Notes under the pieces: model-generated
Seen by the model: the letters and a program-made list of their open reading frames with translations, nothing else
The model's database searches: none
Told to the model about the DNA's origin: nothing
Made by a program: the position numbers and the translations under genes
Shown: piece by piece, positions 1 to 10,880 of the stretch
Layout of the letters: the number at the start of each line of letters is the position of its first letter
How positions within the stretch are numbered: the stretch's first letter is position 1
Assembly: GCA_015143295.1 (NCBI GenBank)
Contig: CM026557.1
Coordinates: 25,081,760-25,145,759, forward strand
DNA: 64,000 nt
Reading direction: 5' to 3'
Source: Tetracentron sinense
Lineage: Eukaryota; Streptophyta; Magnoliopsida; Trochodendrales; Trochodendraceae

Positions 1-257
1 ACAAGATTTTTTCTTTAATTGAACATCAAACAAAAGATTTGATAGCACAAAATTTGACCAAAGTCAAGGCTTTTAATAGAGTGGAATGACAAGATGATTC
101 ATCCCCATATATTTGGGATAACGCATTGAGGATGATGAGTATCAGAACAAAGTATCGTGCAGTCTCAGACATTTCTTCAACATAATCTACGGCTCAAAAG
201 TGAATTTTACAGTCCCTGTTGAGGGAAAAGAACAAAAAAAACCCATCTACAAGAATC

Positions 258-263
258 TTTATT
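258..263 (-). terminator. Candidate polyadenylation signal AATAAA
   Basis: On the minus strand AATAAA lies about 177 bases after the stop codon of the receptor-like kinase, a normal distance for a plant 3' UTR. Plant poly(A) signals are loose, so this is only a candidate. Bases 1-257 show no coding content and are 3' UTR or 3' flank. Confidence 0.4.
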
Positions 264-439
264 TCCTTCCCTTGAACTGTAATAACACAAATTCTAAGTT
301 TTTCAAGCTTAATTGAGAAGTTTAGAGCAAATCAATCAGAGAGGATCTAATCAATGGAGTTAGTACCAAAATACTGCTGTTAGGATTCCTGGTCAGCCAG
401 TGATGCACACAATTCCAAAGCGGTCCCACCTTGGTACTT

Positions 440-3400
440 CTATAGCACTATGGATGAGAGATCTTCAAAGATTGTTCGCATATCTGGTCTCTCAGCTGCT
501 GGAAGAATACACCTTAGAGCCAACTGTAGCATGTCATCAAGGCCTCCCGGCAGATCCCTATCCACAACCAGAATCGACCTGTCAAAGCACTCAGTGGAAC
601 GGTTCTCACCTGCCAACAACCTCACCCAGTCTGTCAGATCGACCACTCCAGGAATACCAGTGACTATCTCTCCGGCACTTTTTCCAGTCAGGATCTCCAG
701 CAAGATAACCCCAAAAGCATAAACATCACTCTTTAATGATGGGCATGGCTTACTTGAGCTGGCAAACTCAGGTGGCCGGTATCCGAGGGCACCTGCATTT
801 AGAACCTGCTCAGCTGTGCCAGCTGGAGTCATTATCCGATGGATACTGTAATCAGTGAGGAGTGTGTTCAGGTTAGGAGGTTCCAATAAGATGTTTGTGG
901 ATTTCAAGTTGCCGTGAGGGATTGCTCTCTCGTTATGGAGATAGTTTAGACAGCAGGAAACATCAATGGCGACCTTGAGCCGTTCATGAAGTAACAAAGG
1001 TGGGAGTTTTCTTTGCTCAGTTTCTGCAGAAGACATAGAAAGTGCACAATTGAGTCATGTACCACAAATCCGGATAAAAACCAAAACATTTTCTTTATTG
1101 GTAAATACAAAAACAAATTCAGACAGAATATTTATGAAATGGAAGGAGGTTGACTTCCCCGCGTTACATGTGGCACACATGCAAGGAGATTAGGAGTTAA
1201 GATCACCAGGCATTAGTTTATGTCCAACACCAACAATTGACCAGATTGAATGATACTCACCATCTACCACATTGAATTATTTTGGACAGTATGAAATAAA
1301 TGAAAAATTTTCCATAACGAAGTATATCCATGACATGGTTATGTTCGTGCAATCATAGTTACCAAGTTGGAGTTCGGGAATTATTCGCCTAGGGAAAATT
1401 TTGGAAAAAATCGAAAGATATAAATCGGAAAAATGTTGAAAAACTATAAAATAAATTACTACTTATAAAAGAATTATAAACAAATATGTTTCATATATTA
1501 TATATTTTACGGGATTTTTTTAAACATTCGTGAATAATTTGTGTTTAATTCACAAAATTTGAGAATTTTTGAAAAAGTCATGACTTTTTTCCAAAAGTCG
1601 TGAATACATCGTGAATTAATCATCTGATGAAAAAGTCGCGTTTCATTCGAGACTTCTTGAAAAATCAGAGAACTTTGTTACTATGCATGTGATTATGTCT
1701 ATCTTGACCTAGATCTTCTTTCCAAGAGTTGACTGATGATAACAACAACTCCACTGAACATGATGCATGCAATTGATGTGGGCAGTTCATTTGTCATGGG
1801 CAGAGATGAAATGTATTTAATAATAAGGGAAGAGTGGGCAGTTCTTTGTTCATTTGACATGGGCAGAGGTGAAATCTATTCAATAATAATGGGAGAGTCA
1901 AACGAACAAATTATCTTGCCATAATATCCTTGTTAATGGGGAGTGTATAGCTGTTTGGAACTACCATAAAATCCAAATGTTCGCTATCAATCTCTTACCA
2001 TTTATGATTTACCATGACCAAGATTATCTTTCAGGTTTGAGTATTAGCAGACTTGGATTTGTTTCCGGAACTAGCAGACATGACTGGACTCAGTCAAGAC
2101 ATGGTCAATTCTAATCCAGAAAAAAATTTGACTGAGAACTTGAGAAAAGTGGGTACTTTTTCCATAGATAGAAAATGAAATACTTCGAAAATAAGCTTGC
2201 TCATTAAACTTGAAATTTTCCACTGGGAAATCTATTAAGTTTCCAATACAGATGTGTTGGCATATCAGGCCTTTTAAGAAAATATTCAGCACCTCGTATT
2301 GGAGTAATAACATTGACATACCCCTAAATTAACTATATTCTACAGCTTTAGTTACTAGCCTTGTCAGGAGTGTGTATTATTTAATATCATGGACTGTATG
2401 GAATAAAAAATGATAAAACAAATAGGAACACATCAAATTATAATAAAAATATTAGCTTGTAGCAGCATAAAGAAGTACTTGAAATCTAAGGCTGCATTAT
2501 GTAAGGTAAGTCTACTAACAAAATGGTGGGATGCTTGGTACACATGCAGGAGGTGGAGTGTGATACACAATTCAGAGATACTAGTAGGCAAAAATCAATC
2601 ATATTGTACAATCTTATACATCTGACCTATTGACCTTTTCCTGAACTGCTCTCCATATTTTTTCTGATGATCCAAAAGAATGTGATTGATGAGATGGCTA
2701 TATAGTCACTCCATAGAGTCAATTTTTGGCTTAGAAGATCTCCTAGGTTGGACCCACCATACAGTGGTTTCACCCACCTTGTTAATCATCCTTACACCAA
2801 GATTTCCAAATAAAAGCAATATCCTATTAAATTATAGGCTACACGAATTGAATGGAAGACAAAGCAAGCACAGAACCTTACCATGAAGATAGAGGGCCAA
2901 ACACGACGCATTGATGTACTTTGATATAACCAGCTTCTCGTGCTCCTTCAGTCCCCAATAGTAACCGCATAAAGAAACCAGATTTGGATGTTTGATGTTC
3001 CCAAGCTTCTTCGCTTCCCTTGCAAATTCCTTCTTACCTTTTGCCATCCCTTCCTTCAGCCATTTCACAACCAATACATGACCACTGTCAAGTGTAGCTT
3101 TATATGACGTTCCATGACAACTTCTACCAATAACTTCGGCTGGAGCACGTGAAAGATCTTCTGATGTGAACACAGATGAGCTGTCAAAGAAATGTAGATC
3201 CCCAGCCAATTTATCTGGAGAACAGACCTTGAGTATAGTGGGATTCTCAGATAGATGTTGATCGTTAGAAGGAGATAAAGTCGAAGATGAAAAGAGATGT
3301 TTAGCAGAAGACATCCCTTTGTCTCTTTTCGTTGAATCAGGAATGCCTATTTCCGCAGTCCCCTTTGCAACTGATGAACTGCTTCCATGCTCATGTAAAG

Positions 3401-5832
3401 ATCCCATTTCTGAAGAAAGTAAATTATTTTGAGAGAAGTTCAATGAAGCTGGAGATGAGTCTACATTTTTGTGAAGCGCAGAGATTTGAGGAAGAGAAGA
3501 TCCCTCTTGTGGGGCACCTTTCCTTCCAACATTTTCATTTGAACCATTCTTTGTCCCTTTACAGTCTTTCCAGTGAGCCCTGTAATAAATCAATAGAGAC
3601 AAGAGAGCTATCACAGTGACGCCACCAACAAAACCTGCAATCAGGGCAGCTCTAATAGCAGGTCTCATATGGGCCCCATGCTTCCCCCTCAAAGTAATCG
3701 CAGGATTCTCTTTTGGTAAAGACAAGAGATGAGGGAAATTCAGCAAGGAATTTCCTGGATGGAATGCAGAATCGGGGAACCTCCTCAAGTTTTCAGGTAC
3801 AACACCAGAGAGATTGTTATAAGACACGTTGAATCCTCTAAGTGTATCTGGAAGATCATCAGGAATGCTACCTTCAAAGTGGTTGTTAGATAGATCGAGA
3901 AACACCAAATCGCGGAGCTTACTGATTTCTGGGGACAAAGGGCCGCTTAGTGAGTTATTTGACAGATCAAGAGACACCAGGCTTAAATTTGGGGTGGAAC
4001 CTATAGATGGAATATCTGAGACTGACTGAAGTGAGATGGACCCGGTGAAGCGGTTGCCTGAAAGGTTTAGTTCAGTCAATATTGATGAGGTGAATAAGCT
4101 CGGAGGAAGGGATCCATTAAGCTGGTTGAGGCTAATGTCAATCACGTTTAGTTCTGGGTATGTCCCTAGCACGAGTGGGAGACCCCCCTCTAATGAGTTG
4201 TTGGATATCTTGAAGGAGGCCAGCCTCAAGAACTGAGAAGTTATGTTCGGCAGGGTTCCTGTCAACAAGTTCGAACTTAGATGAATAATTTCAACATAAT
4301 TTCCCCAACTCTGAATTCTGGACAAGTTCCCTGAGAGCATATTATTACTCAAATCAACAATGGCACAGTGCCCTACCATTGCAGGCAAGGAGCCTGACAG
4401 CTTATTTGAAGAAAGATTGAGATTCTTTAAAGTTGCAGAGGTGATACTTCCTAATGGACCTGCCATAAACGTAAGAATTTTAGAATGACAACAGCAATTA
4501 AAGTAAGCATGTAGTGAACACTTCTAAAATCTGAAAAGCAAAATATAACCAAGACTAGTGTGATGCACTGTGTCAAATCAAACTAATCCTTTTAAACATT
4601 ATACAATGGCAAGACCTCTGAATTCTGATACAAATCAACTGAGAAGCTGAATCTGAAAAAAATCTGGATAAATAGATCTTTTAAAAGGATTTTGGAGCAG
4701 TTCAAATCGACGTCAGCAATTTAACCAGTTGGAGTAAGAGAGTTCTATCTACAACATAAGGATCTTGTATCTAATTACATACAAAACAGCTAACAAGTTT
4801 GAACACCAAGATCCTGCAACTGTAGTGTTTCTGAACCTTCAAGATACCTTACTAAGGTAGCTCGTGGGTTATTTTCAATTTACATGCTTTTGTTGCGCTT
4901 TAATGCCCAAAGGCCCTAAACCAAACACATGGCATCATCAATAGTTTATCATGGAAAGTCCCAGACGAGTAATTTTTAATTTTAGCCATCTCACATCATA
5001 TGGGAGTCAAATTTTAGATATCTTAACTAAAGGCTTCTCAGAAAATGAGCATCCATGTACATAAAACAAACTTCATTTGTACTTTCCTTAGCTTGAGCAT
5101 TTCTTCAATTTTTTCAAGAAGTCCCTAATAAGATGCCATTTTTCGTTGAACAATTAATTCATGAAGTATTCCTGATTTTTTTTTAAAATGTCCCGAATAA
5201 ATAACTGATATATGAAATACATTTATTATAAGTTTTCATAATTAAAAATATTATTTACTGTTATTTGTATCGTATCTTGACGGGTAATTTTTCTCTTTTT
5301 ATCCTGAATGTTCTAGAATTTTGCAGATTTTTTCCCTAGTCGAATAGTTCCCAAACTCCGACTTGGTAACTATGAAATATATAGGCATAGGTGATTGCTT
5401 ATATTAAATATTCCGCTTCTTCCGTCGTTTCTCTTTTGTTCGAGAGTCAAAGTAGAGGTGGTAATTGATCAATTAAACTTAGTTAGGGCTGCGCATGTTC
5501 CTTAAGCAAGGACTCGAATGTATTATATATAGGGACTTTTTGGTATTAATTATATATATGGACTTCTCTATCCCTCATATGTGCTCAAGGATTCGCTTAT
5601 TGATCCTCGATTGGTGTTCTGTTCGTCATGATATTAGGGTCTTGCGCGAGCTCCTTGGGCGAGATCGGCCTAAGGCTGTGTGTGTGCGCTATTTCGTTAT
5701 AGGTGTTTGCTTCTGTTTTTGTACAGATGTTTTAGGCTTTCTTTATGTAAGTTTATTTCTCAGTAAACGTTTATATGTATTGCCTGCTGTTGCTTATATA
5801 TAAATATATTTCTTTAGTTTACCGATCAATAT

Positions 5833-5863
<31 letters not shown>

Positions 5864-8800
5864 GGGACTTTTGGTGTTAATAATGAGTCATTGTGTTCAT
5901 TGTTGCTAATTTTCTATGTGGATTTTAAAACCTATGAGTACTGATGCATAAGGCATCATCCAAGTTATAACAATAGATATGCTGGTAAGGTTTTGATTCA
6001 GCCAACTCAACCCAAGTCCAATGGTTCTCATTAATTCAGTGAAGGAAGGTCCACAGCTAATAACAATTTTGCTAAGCAAATGACGATGACCGGGCCTCTC
6101 TGCTCGAAACTCTGCAAGCATAGAGTAACCCATGACTCTACATAATACCCATGGAACGGGTCCCATCAAGCCTATGGAATGGGACTCTATACTCATCTGG
6201 GCAATGGACTAGGCTTCATAATATAATGGGCAGCAAGTATTGGTCGTGGACCTGTGGTCTTCTGTTTTATTCTTATAACTGCATTACAAGCTTTAAGTAG
6301 TATGCCAGTCTTAATTTCTAGAAATTTATTATAGGTCTTTTTTAGTTTGTCCTATTTGTAATAGGATATTTTTAGGACGTACTTGAGGTGGATGCTGGGT
6401 CTTTTGTTATCTATACAGAGATTAGGAGTTTCTGTTTTCGAAATTAGTAGTATCAGAGAAGGGTGACAACCCTCGCCCCCCACCCACCAATCTCTATTCT
6501 ATATAAACCGGCGTTGCTGCTGGTTTTTTTCCTCTAGAAGTGTCAATACTTTCTTCTCTCTAATGGTGCCACTCCCTCATAATCTATTTTTAATTTGGTG
6601 TGACTCCAGTGTAACTAGTAGTGGTGAGGCTCCACATCTTAGTTTTGTTTACTTCCACATAATCTCTTCTATTATGATGTGAGCCCAACCTAAAAGATTT
6701 ACTACTAGCAATACTCCACTTATCCATCTTCCTTTATTTATCATTAAATGTCTGCATTAAACTCAGTCCTTAGACCTTAGTTTTTCCCATGAATCAAACT
6801 AACTATTTTTAAAACAATATGAATCAAACTCATATTAAACGCAATTCCTATTGTATAACTCAACTCATTAAAACCAGATTCCTTATAATAGACACATAAC
6901 CCAAATCCTTACTGTGCAGCCCACATGATGAACCTACCCATAAAAATTAACCCATAATAGTCCCAAACAACTGTCCATCTGTTCAGTCCTTTATACCTTC
7001 TCTAATCTATAATGGAACCTCTTATTCAGCCCTTGCATCATCCTATACGAACCAGCAAGCTTAGCCCTAATTTTACAAGAATCTCAGTCCATAATGCAGC
7101 GATCTGAACCATTGTCATTAAATACTTTTCTAAAAGGCTAGCAAGATGGAAATCCTCGCACCTCTCCAAAGGTGGCCATTTAACTCTCTTAAGGAGCTCT
7201 TTGTGCAGCCTCCCTATTTATTTCATGTCTTACTTTACCATCCCAGTGTCGGTTGCAAAGAAATTGGAAATGATTCAACGTAATTTTCTTTGGAATGGTA
7301 CAACAAATTTAAATAGATACGATTTGGTGGAAAAAAAATCCTTTTGTCGTCCTCTTGACTCAGGAGCCTTGGGTATCAGACCTTGGGTATCAGACCGCTA
7401 GTAAGGTACAACAATACTTACAACTCTATTTTGATGCTCAAAACATTAGAATCATGAGAAATTTTGTCAGATAGCTAGAAATGATTTCCAATTCTTATGA
7501 CGGCTTCTCAATTGGATATTTGAGCAGAAAATTATGACATTTTGAAGTTTACTGTCAAATTCTCAGGATTTGAGAAACAACAACCTCTTTTCCTTGAATC
7601 TTCATCGCAACTTAATTGGAAATTTTTGGGCCGCATCAAAGGTAAAATATTTGAGTCTTATCGTCCAACATCACATGTTGTCGATCCATAACAACTTGAC
7701 TAAGTGTGTACTCAATTAACAAAACCTCGTTTACAAGTTCTCAACTCATAACGACTTGACGAAGTCAGATTCTTAATTCACACAGCCAAGTCATAGTTTA
7801 AACCTCACTGGCATGCAATAGCAAATTCAAAAATTTCATTTTCAAGGAGTTCTCAACTCATAACGACTTGGCAAAGTCAGATTCTTAATTCACACAGCCA
7901 AGTCATAGTTTAAACCTCACTGGTGTGCAATAGCAAATTCAAATGTAAACACACACATACACGCACGTGCACGAGCACGCGCACGCACACACAGCATGCG
8001 CGCGCGCGCACACGCACACACCACACTTTTCAAAAATTGTTCTTTTTTTCTTTCTTTTTTTTTGTTTCAGACCTTCAAGTAGTTTCTCTTGCATTTCATA
8101 AATTATCGGTGGTGTTAGTCACACCCAAATATTTGATGATTGTACATCATTTTTTTATGTTTCCATACTTTTAGTTTTCACCTTTATTAATAACTGCAAC
8201 CCATCCTAATTTCATTCCCTTTCAACATCCCATCTCTCTCTGTCTCTCTAAGCTCCAAAGCAAAGCCAATGAAGAGAGAAAAAAGGAAAATAATCACTAG
8301 TGATTCTCACGTCCCACCCTCTCAAACCCTTCCTTCAATCCAACTCTACTCAACAATATTAAGAGATCATTTTCCAAATCTACTGACCTCTGTAATTTTC
8401 AATTAAAAAAAACCATCATTTCTTGTTTTTTTTTTTCTCGATATCCTTTTCGTTGCCAGCCATAAGGGAAGTCCTACACTATCCTATCTCATTTCCCTTC
8501 TTCTCCAAGCTCCTTATCCTGCACATCCACCCCCAATGATGCCTTACTGCAGAGTGCAGACCCAGTGAACACCAACGCAGTCCAATCCTTTATTAACAAT
8601 TCTAACTTGTCTCCTATAGTCAAAGATAGAGGCGAAGACGATTCCGGTACCATAGTATATGAAGAGCAAAGTGCACAAGTAAATAAGAGAAGAACCACTA
8701 AACCATAAACTTCAAATAGTTTGTAGTGTAGATTCCTTCATATAATATGCCTAACATTGTTATTGGCATGTAGTTTTAAAATCTGTAGATAATTTTTTGT

Positions 8801-9891
8801 TTTTCGTGTGTACAAGTAATTTTATGAATTTAATAATGTGCAGTTAGTAATATTCAATAATTATGAGTATTCATCAAATATTGGGGTGTGCCTAGCACCA
8901 CCCTAAATTATTTATCAGCATACACCGGGAGAAAGTACACTAGAAAATATAACAGTAACAGTAAACAGCAAACTGTTAGAATCAATTTACCTTCAAGTTG
9001 GTTAAGGCTGAGATCAAGTTCAGTCAAGATCATTGAGCTTTCTTGAAAAGGACCTTCTGGTAGAGACCCCGAGAACAGGTTGCTTTCAAGCCGCATAATC
9101 CGCAGAGAAAATAAAAAATTGAAGGAAGGGATATGACCACCGAGTTGATTATGACTGGCATCAAACACCTCCAAATTGTCAAAATAGGGCATCCCATCAT
9201 GGGCGAAGAGCTCTCCAGACAAGGAATTGTGACTAAAGTTTAAATATTGAACCCCGGAAACGAAACTGGAGTTTCCAAGACCGACATCAGGGGATCCAGA
9301 AAACCTATTGTTACTAAGGTCGACATGCACCACACTGCGAAGTTGCACCAGAAGACCCATTATATCACTGGAAAATCCATTAGACTGCAGATCAAGATAC
9401 TTCAACCGCTCAAGTTTTCCAAAACTGTTTGGAATTGTACCTCCAAAATTGTTTGAGGAAAGATTCAGAAGCATTAAATTCTTCAAATTCATCAAGTCAG
9501 AGGGTATTGACCCATGAAATGAATTGCGTGAAAGATCCAAAATTTCAAGTGATCCAATTGAGCCAATCTCCAAGATAATCCCTGTAAACTGGTTGTTCGA
9601 AATTGATAAGTTTCGGAGCATTTGAAGCCCGATAAGAGCCGGAAATTGAAAACTTCCAACCAGCCCCAGATCATTCAGTGTGATCGATATCACGCGCCCG
9701 TCACTACAACTGATTCCGTACCAGTTTTGAGGGCATCCATCAGATGCCAATGAGTTACCATCCCATGAACTAAGGACATGACCTAATGGATCTTTCGCAA
9801 TCCCTTTCTTCCACTCCAAAAGAGCATCTGAATCTAACTTCCCAAGAACAAGTTCTACCAACAACAATAAAATCAAACAAATGGACTGCAT
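440..9891 (-). CDS. LRR receptor-like pseudokinase (At2g27060-like), 3 coding exons: 9891-8991, 4459-2882, 1023-440
   Basis: The predicted product is a single-pass plasma-membrane receptor-like protein of 1020 residues. Residues 1-17 are a hydrophobic signal peptide (MQSICLILLLLVELVLG). An LRR N-terminal cap with CPQNWYGISC follows, then many leucine-rich repeats to about residue 535. The membrane segment is at about 569-593 and the kinase-like domain starts near 738. The glycine-rich loop (GRSCHGTSY) and the beta-3 lysine (VVKW, about 766) are present. The catalytic HRD is HGN (about 863-865) and DFG reads DYS (about 884-886), so it is probably catalytically inactive. Splice sites: donor at 8990/8989 and acceptor AG at 4461/4460 rebuild a Gly codon; donor at 2881/2880 and acceptor AG at 1025/1024 rebuild a Glu codon. 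The ATG at 9891 is the only in-frame start, because an in-frame stop lies just upstream. From memory, it resembles Arabidopsis At2g27060 most, then At5g10020 and GHR1. The coding exons look intact. Confidence 0.93.
1024..2881 (-). other. Intron 2 of the receptor-like kinase gene
   Basis: This 1858-bp intron separates the kinase N-lobe exon from the C-lobe exon. The donor reads ATG|GTAAGG and the acceptor TTCTGCAG|AAAC on the minus strand. The intron carries an inverted-repeat element at 1354-1685 and an imperfect tandem duplication near 1778-1895 (GTGGGCAGTT twice, period about 58 bp). I see no gene in it. Confidence 0.88.
1354..1685 (+). mobile_element. MITE-like element, copy 1 (intron 2)
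   Basis: The 332-bp AT-rich segment begins CATAGTTACCAAG and ends in a nearly complementary CTTTGTTACTATG (11 of 13 positions pair). It has no coding capacity. A diverged copy of the same family lies at 5085-5374 in the opposite orientation, sharing the GTTACCAAG..GGAGTT..GGGAA start and a GACTTCTTGAAAAA block near the other end. No clear target duplication was seen. The family is not identified. Confidence 0.6.
5085..5374 (-). mobile_element. MITE-like element, copy 2 (intron 1), inverted relative to copy 1
   Basis: Read on the minus strand it starts CATAGTTACCAAGTCGG and continues with a recognisable relative of the 1354-1685 element. The low-coordinate end is less clear and may be truncated. 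The two copies lie in the introns on either side of coding exon 2 in opposite orientations. Confidence 0.55.
5831..5867. repeat. (AC)n(AT)n microsatellite
   Basis: A simple AC run passes into an AT run in intron 1. The sequence TATAGGGACTTTTTGGT just before 5550 recurs in near-identical form right after the microsatellite, so the roughly 300-bp segment between them is flanked by short direct repeats. Confidence 0.8.
7120..7401 (+). mobile_element. LINE (L1-type) reverse-transcriptase fragment
   Basis: The plus-strand translation contains RLARWKSSHLSKGGHLTLL and then LPIYFMSYFTIPVSVAKKLE, followed by IQRNFLWNG and GALGIRP. This is the characteristic C-terminal part of plant L1-type reverse transcriptase (consensus LPxYxMSxFxIPxxVxxxLexiqRxFLWxG). 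Only this piece remains; flanking sequence up to about 7660 no longer reads as LINE protein. It lies antisense to the host gene inside intron 1. Confidence 0.8.
7737..7942. repeat. Direct duplication, 112-bp period
   Basis: A segment beginning GTTCTCAACTCATAACGACTT occurs at 7737 and again at 7849, with only a few differences over roughly 95 bases. It is a local tandem duplication in intron 1 with no coding content. Confidence 0.8.
7947..8028. repeat. Alternating purine-pyrimidine tract (AC/GC-rich)
   Basis: About 80 bases of nearly uninterrupted alternating AC, GC and GT dinucleotides, including a CGCGCGCGC core. This composition can adopt Z-DNA under supercoiling. It lies in intron 1. Confidence 0.8.
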
Positions 9892-10880
9892 TCCCTTCCT
9901 CAACAACCCTAATCCCAACCTTAAATAGAAAATTTAGAGCTGCAAAAAGTCCCCCCCCCCCCCCCCCCAAAAAAAAGGAAAAAATACAAAAATTATCAAA
10001 ACCTGAACCCAAAAAATTAAATTAAACCCTGACCCTAAAATTAACCAAGAAAATAAGAGAAAGATGAACAATAAGTGTAATGGTATTTAACTTTAAGAAA
10101 TTACAAAGATAGAGCTAATGAGAAAAAAGAAAAAAAAGAAGAGAAATCTAAGTAACTGAGAAGTTACCAAAATGCAATTGAATCCTTGACCTAACCAGGA
10201 AGAAGAACAAATGATTAAAAAGAAAATGCACTTATGTAAAAAGGAAGCAGAAAGGCTACTGACCCTACCAGAAAAAGGAAAAAAGAAAAAAAAAAAAGCT
10301 TTTCAGAAGATTCAAAGCTAAAGCACAGATAAGAACATGAACACCATTATGGATTGAGAACCCTAGTTCTTCAACAAAGAGGAAAAAAGAGAGGATTAAT
10401 CAAATCAAATCAAGAACAAAACATTATTACAGAATCTGGAGCTCCAGCAATGAATGAACAAGCTAATGATGAGAGAATCATGAATTTGTGTAATGGGGTA
10501 ATAAAGAGAAAATGATTTGAACAACATCTTGACAGTGTTTAGTGTTGAGTTGACTAAAACTTAAATGGATTGCTGTGATGAAAACAGATTCAAGAGCTTT
10601 TTGTGAGTGATTTCTTTGAAGAAAAATACATGAATTTAGGTTTTAGAAAGGAAATGCAGATCAGAATAAGAAGGGAATGTAGATCAGAGCAAGCAGTTCC
10701 TCCATACTGACCAAACACACCTACTCTCTCCTTCACATCTGTATCTGTCCATCAAAGTCTAGAACATGGTACTGGTAAAAACGCATTAATTGCATTTTTT
10801 TTTCGGTTTTTTAAAACGCATTAATTGCATATTTGCTTATTATTATTTTAATTAGACGGCGTTGCACGCGCATTTTATAT
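9892..10880 (-). promoter_or_regulatory. Probable 5' leader and promoter of the receptor-like kinase
   Basis: The sequence upstream of the ATG is pyrimidine-rich in the gene's direction, with many CTT/TTC runs, as is common in plant leaders. It has no long ORF. A TATA-like ATATAAAA lies at 10880-10873 on the minus strand. The transcription start cannot be fixed from sequence alone, and a leader intron is likely given the acceptor-like site at 9940. Confidence 0.4.
9951..9976 (-). repeat. G18 tract in the probable 5' leader
   Basis: On the plus strand 18 C are followed by 8 A; in the direction of the gene this is T8-G18, about 60 bases upstream of the start codon. It directly precedes ACTTTTTGCAG (AG at 9941/9940), which looks like a 3' splice site, so a 5'-UTR intron may end here. 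The donor was not determined. Homopolymer length may vary or be a sequencing artefact. Confidence 0.6.

Larger units (their letters stand above)
4460..8990 (-). other. Intron 1 of the receptor-like kinase gene, 4.5 kb
   Basis: This 4531-bp intron interrupts the LRR domain. The donor reads GAAG|GTAAAT and the acceptor TTTATGGCAG|GTCC on the minus strand. It holds a second copy of the small inverted-repeat element (5085-5374), AC/AT microsatellites, a LINE fragment in the opposite orientation (about 7120-7401), a 112-bp duplication and an alternating AC/GC tract. The remainder is AT-rich sequence without recognisable coding content. Confidence 0.88.

Noticed and set aside
450-722. Plus-strand open frames over the kinase exons (for example 450-722 and 3332-3619)
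   Set aside because: They are antisense shadows of the minus-strand exons with no recognisable protein family.
2832-2881. Extension of the middle coding block past 2882 into a Lys-Val-Leu-Cys tail
   Set aside because: This is read-through into intron 2. A clear donor (ATG|GTAAGG) lies at 2882/2881, and splicing restores the conserved kinase sequence.
6280-6560. Solo LTR in intron 1 (TATA-like CTATATAAACC, LTR-like composition)
   Set aside because: No TG..CA ends, target duplication or second copy could be identified, so it was not annotated.
9892-9918. Start of the receptor-like kinase at 9918
   Set aside because: The codon at 9918 is TTG. The first in-frame ATG is at 9891 and an in-frame stop lies upstream, so the shorter start is used.
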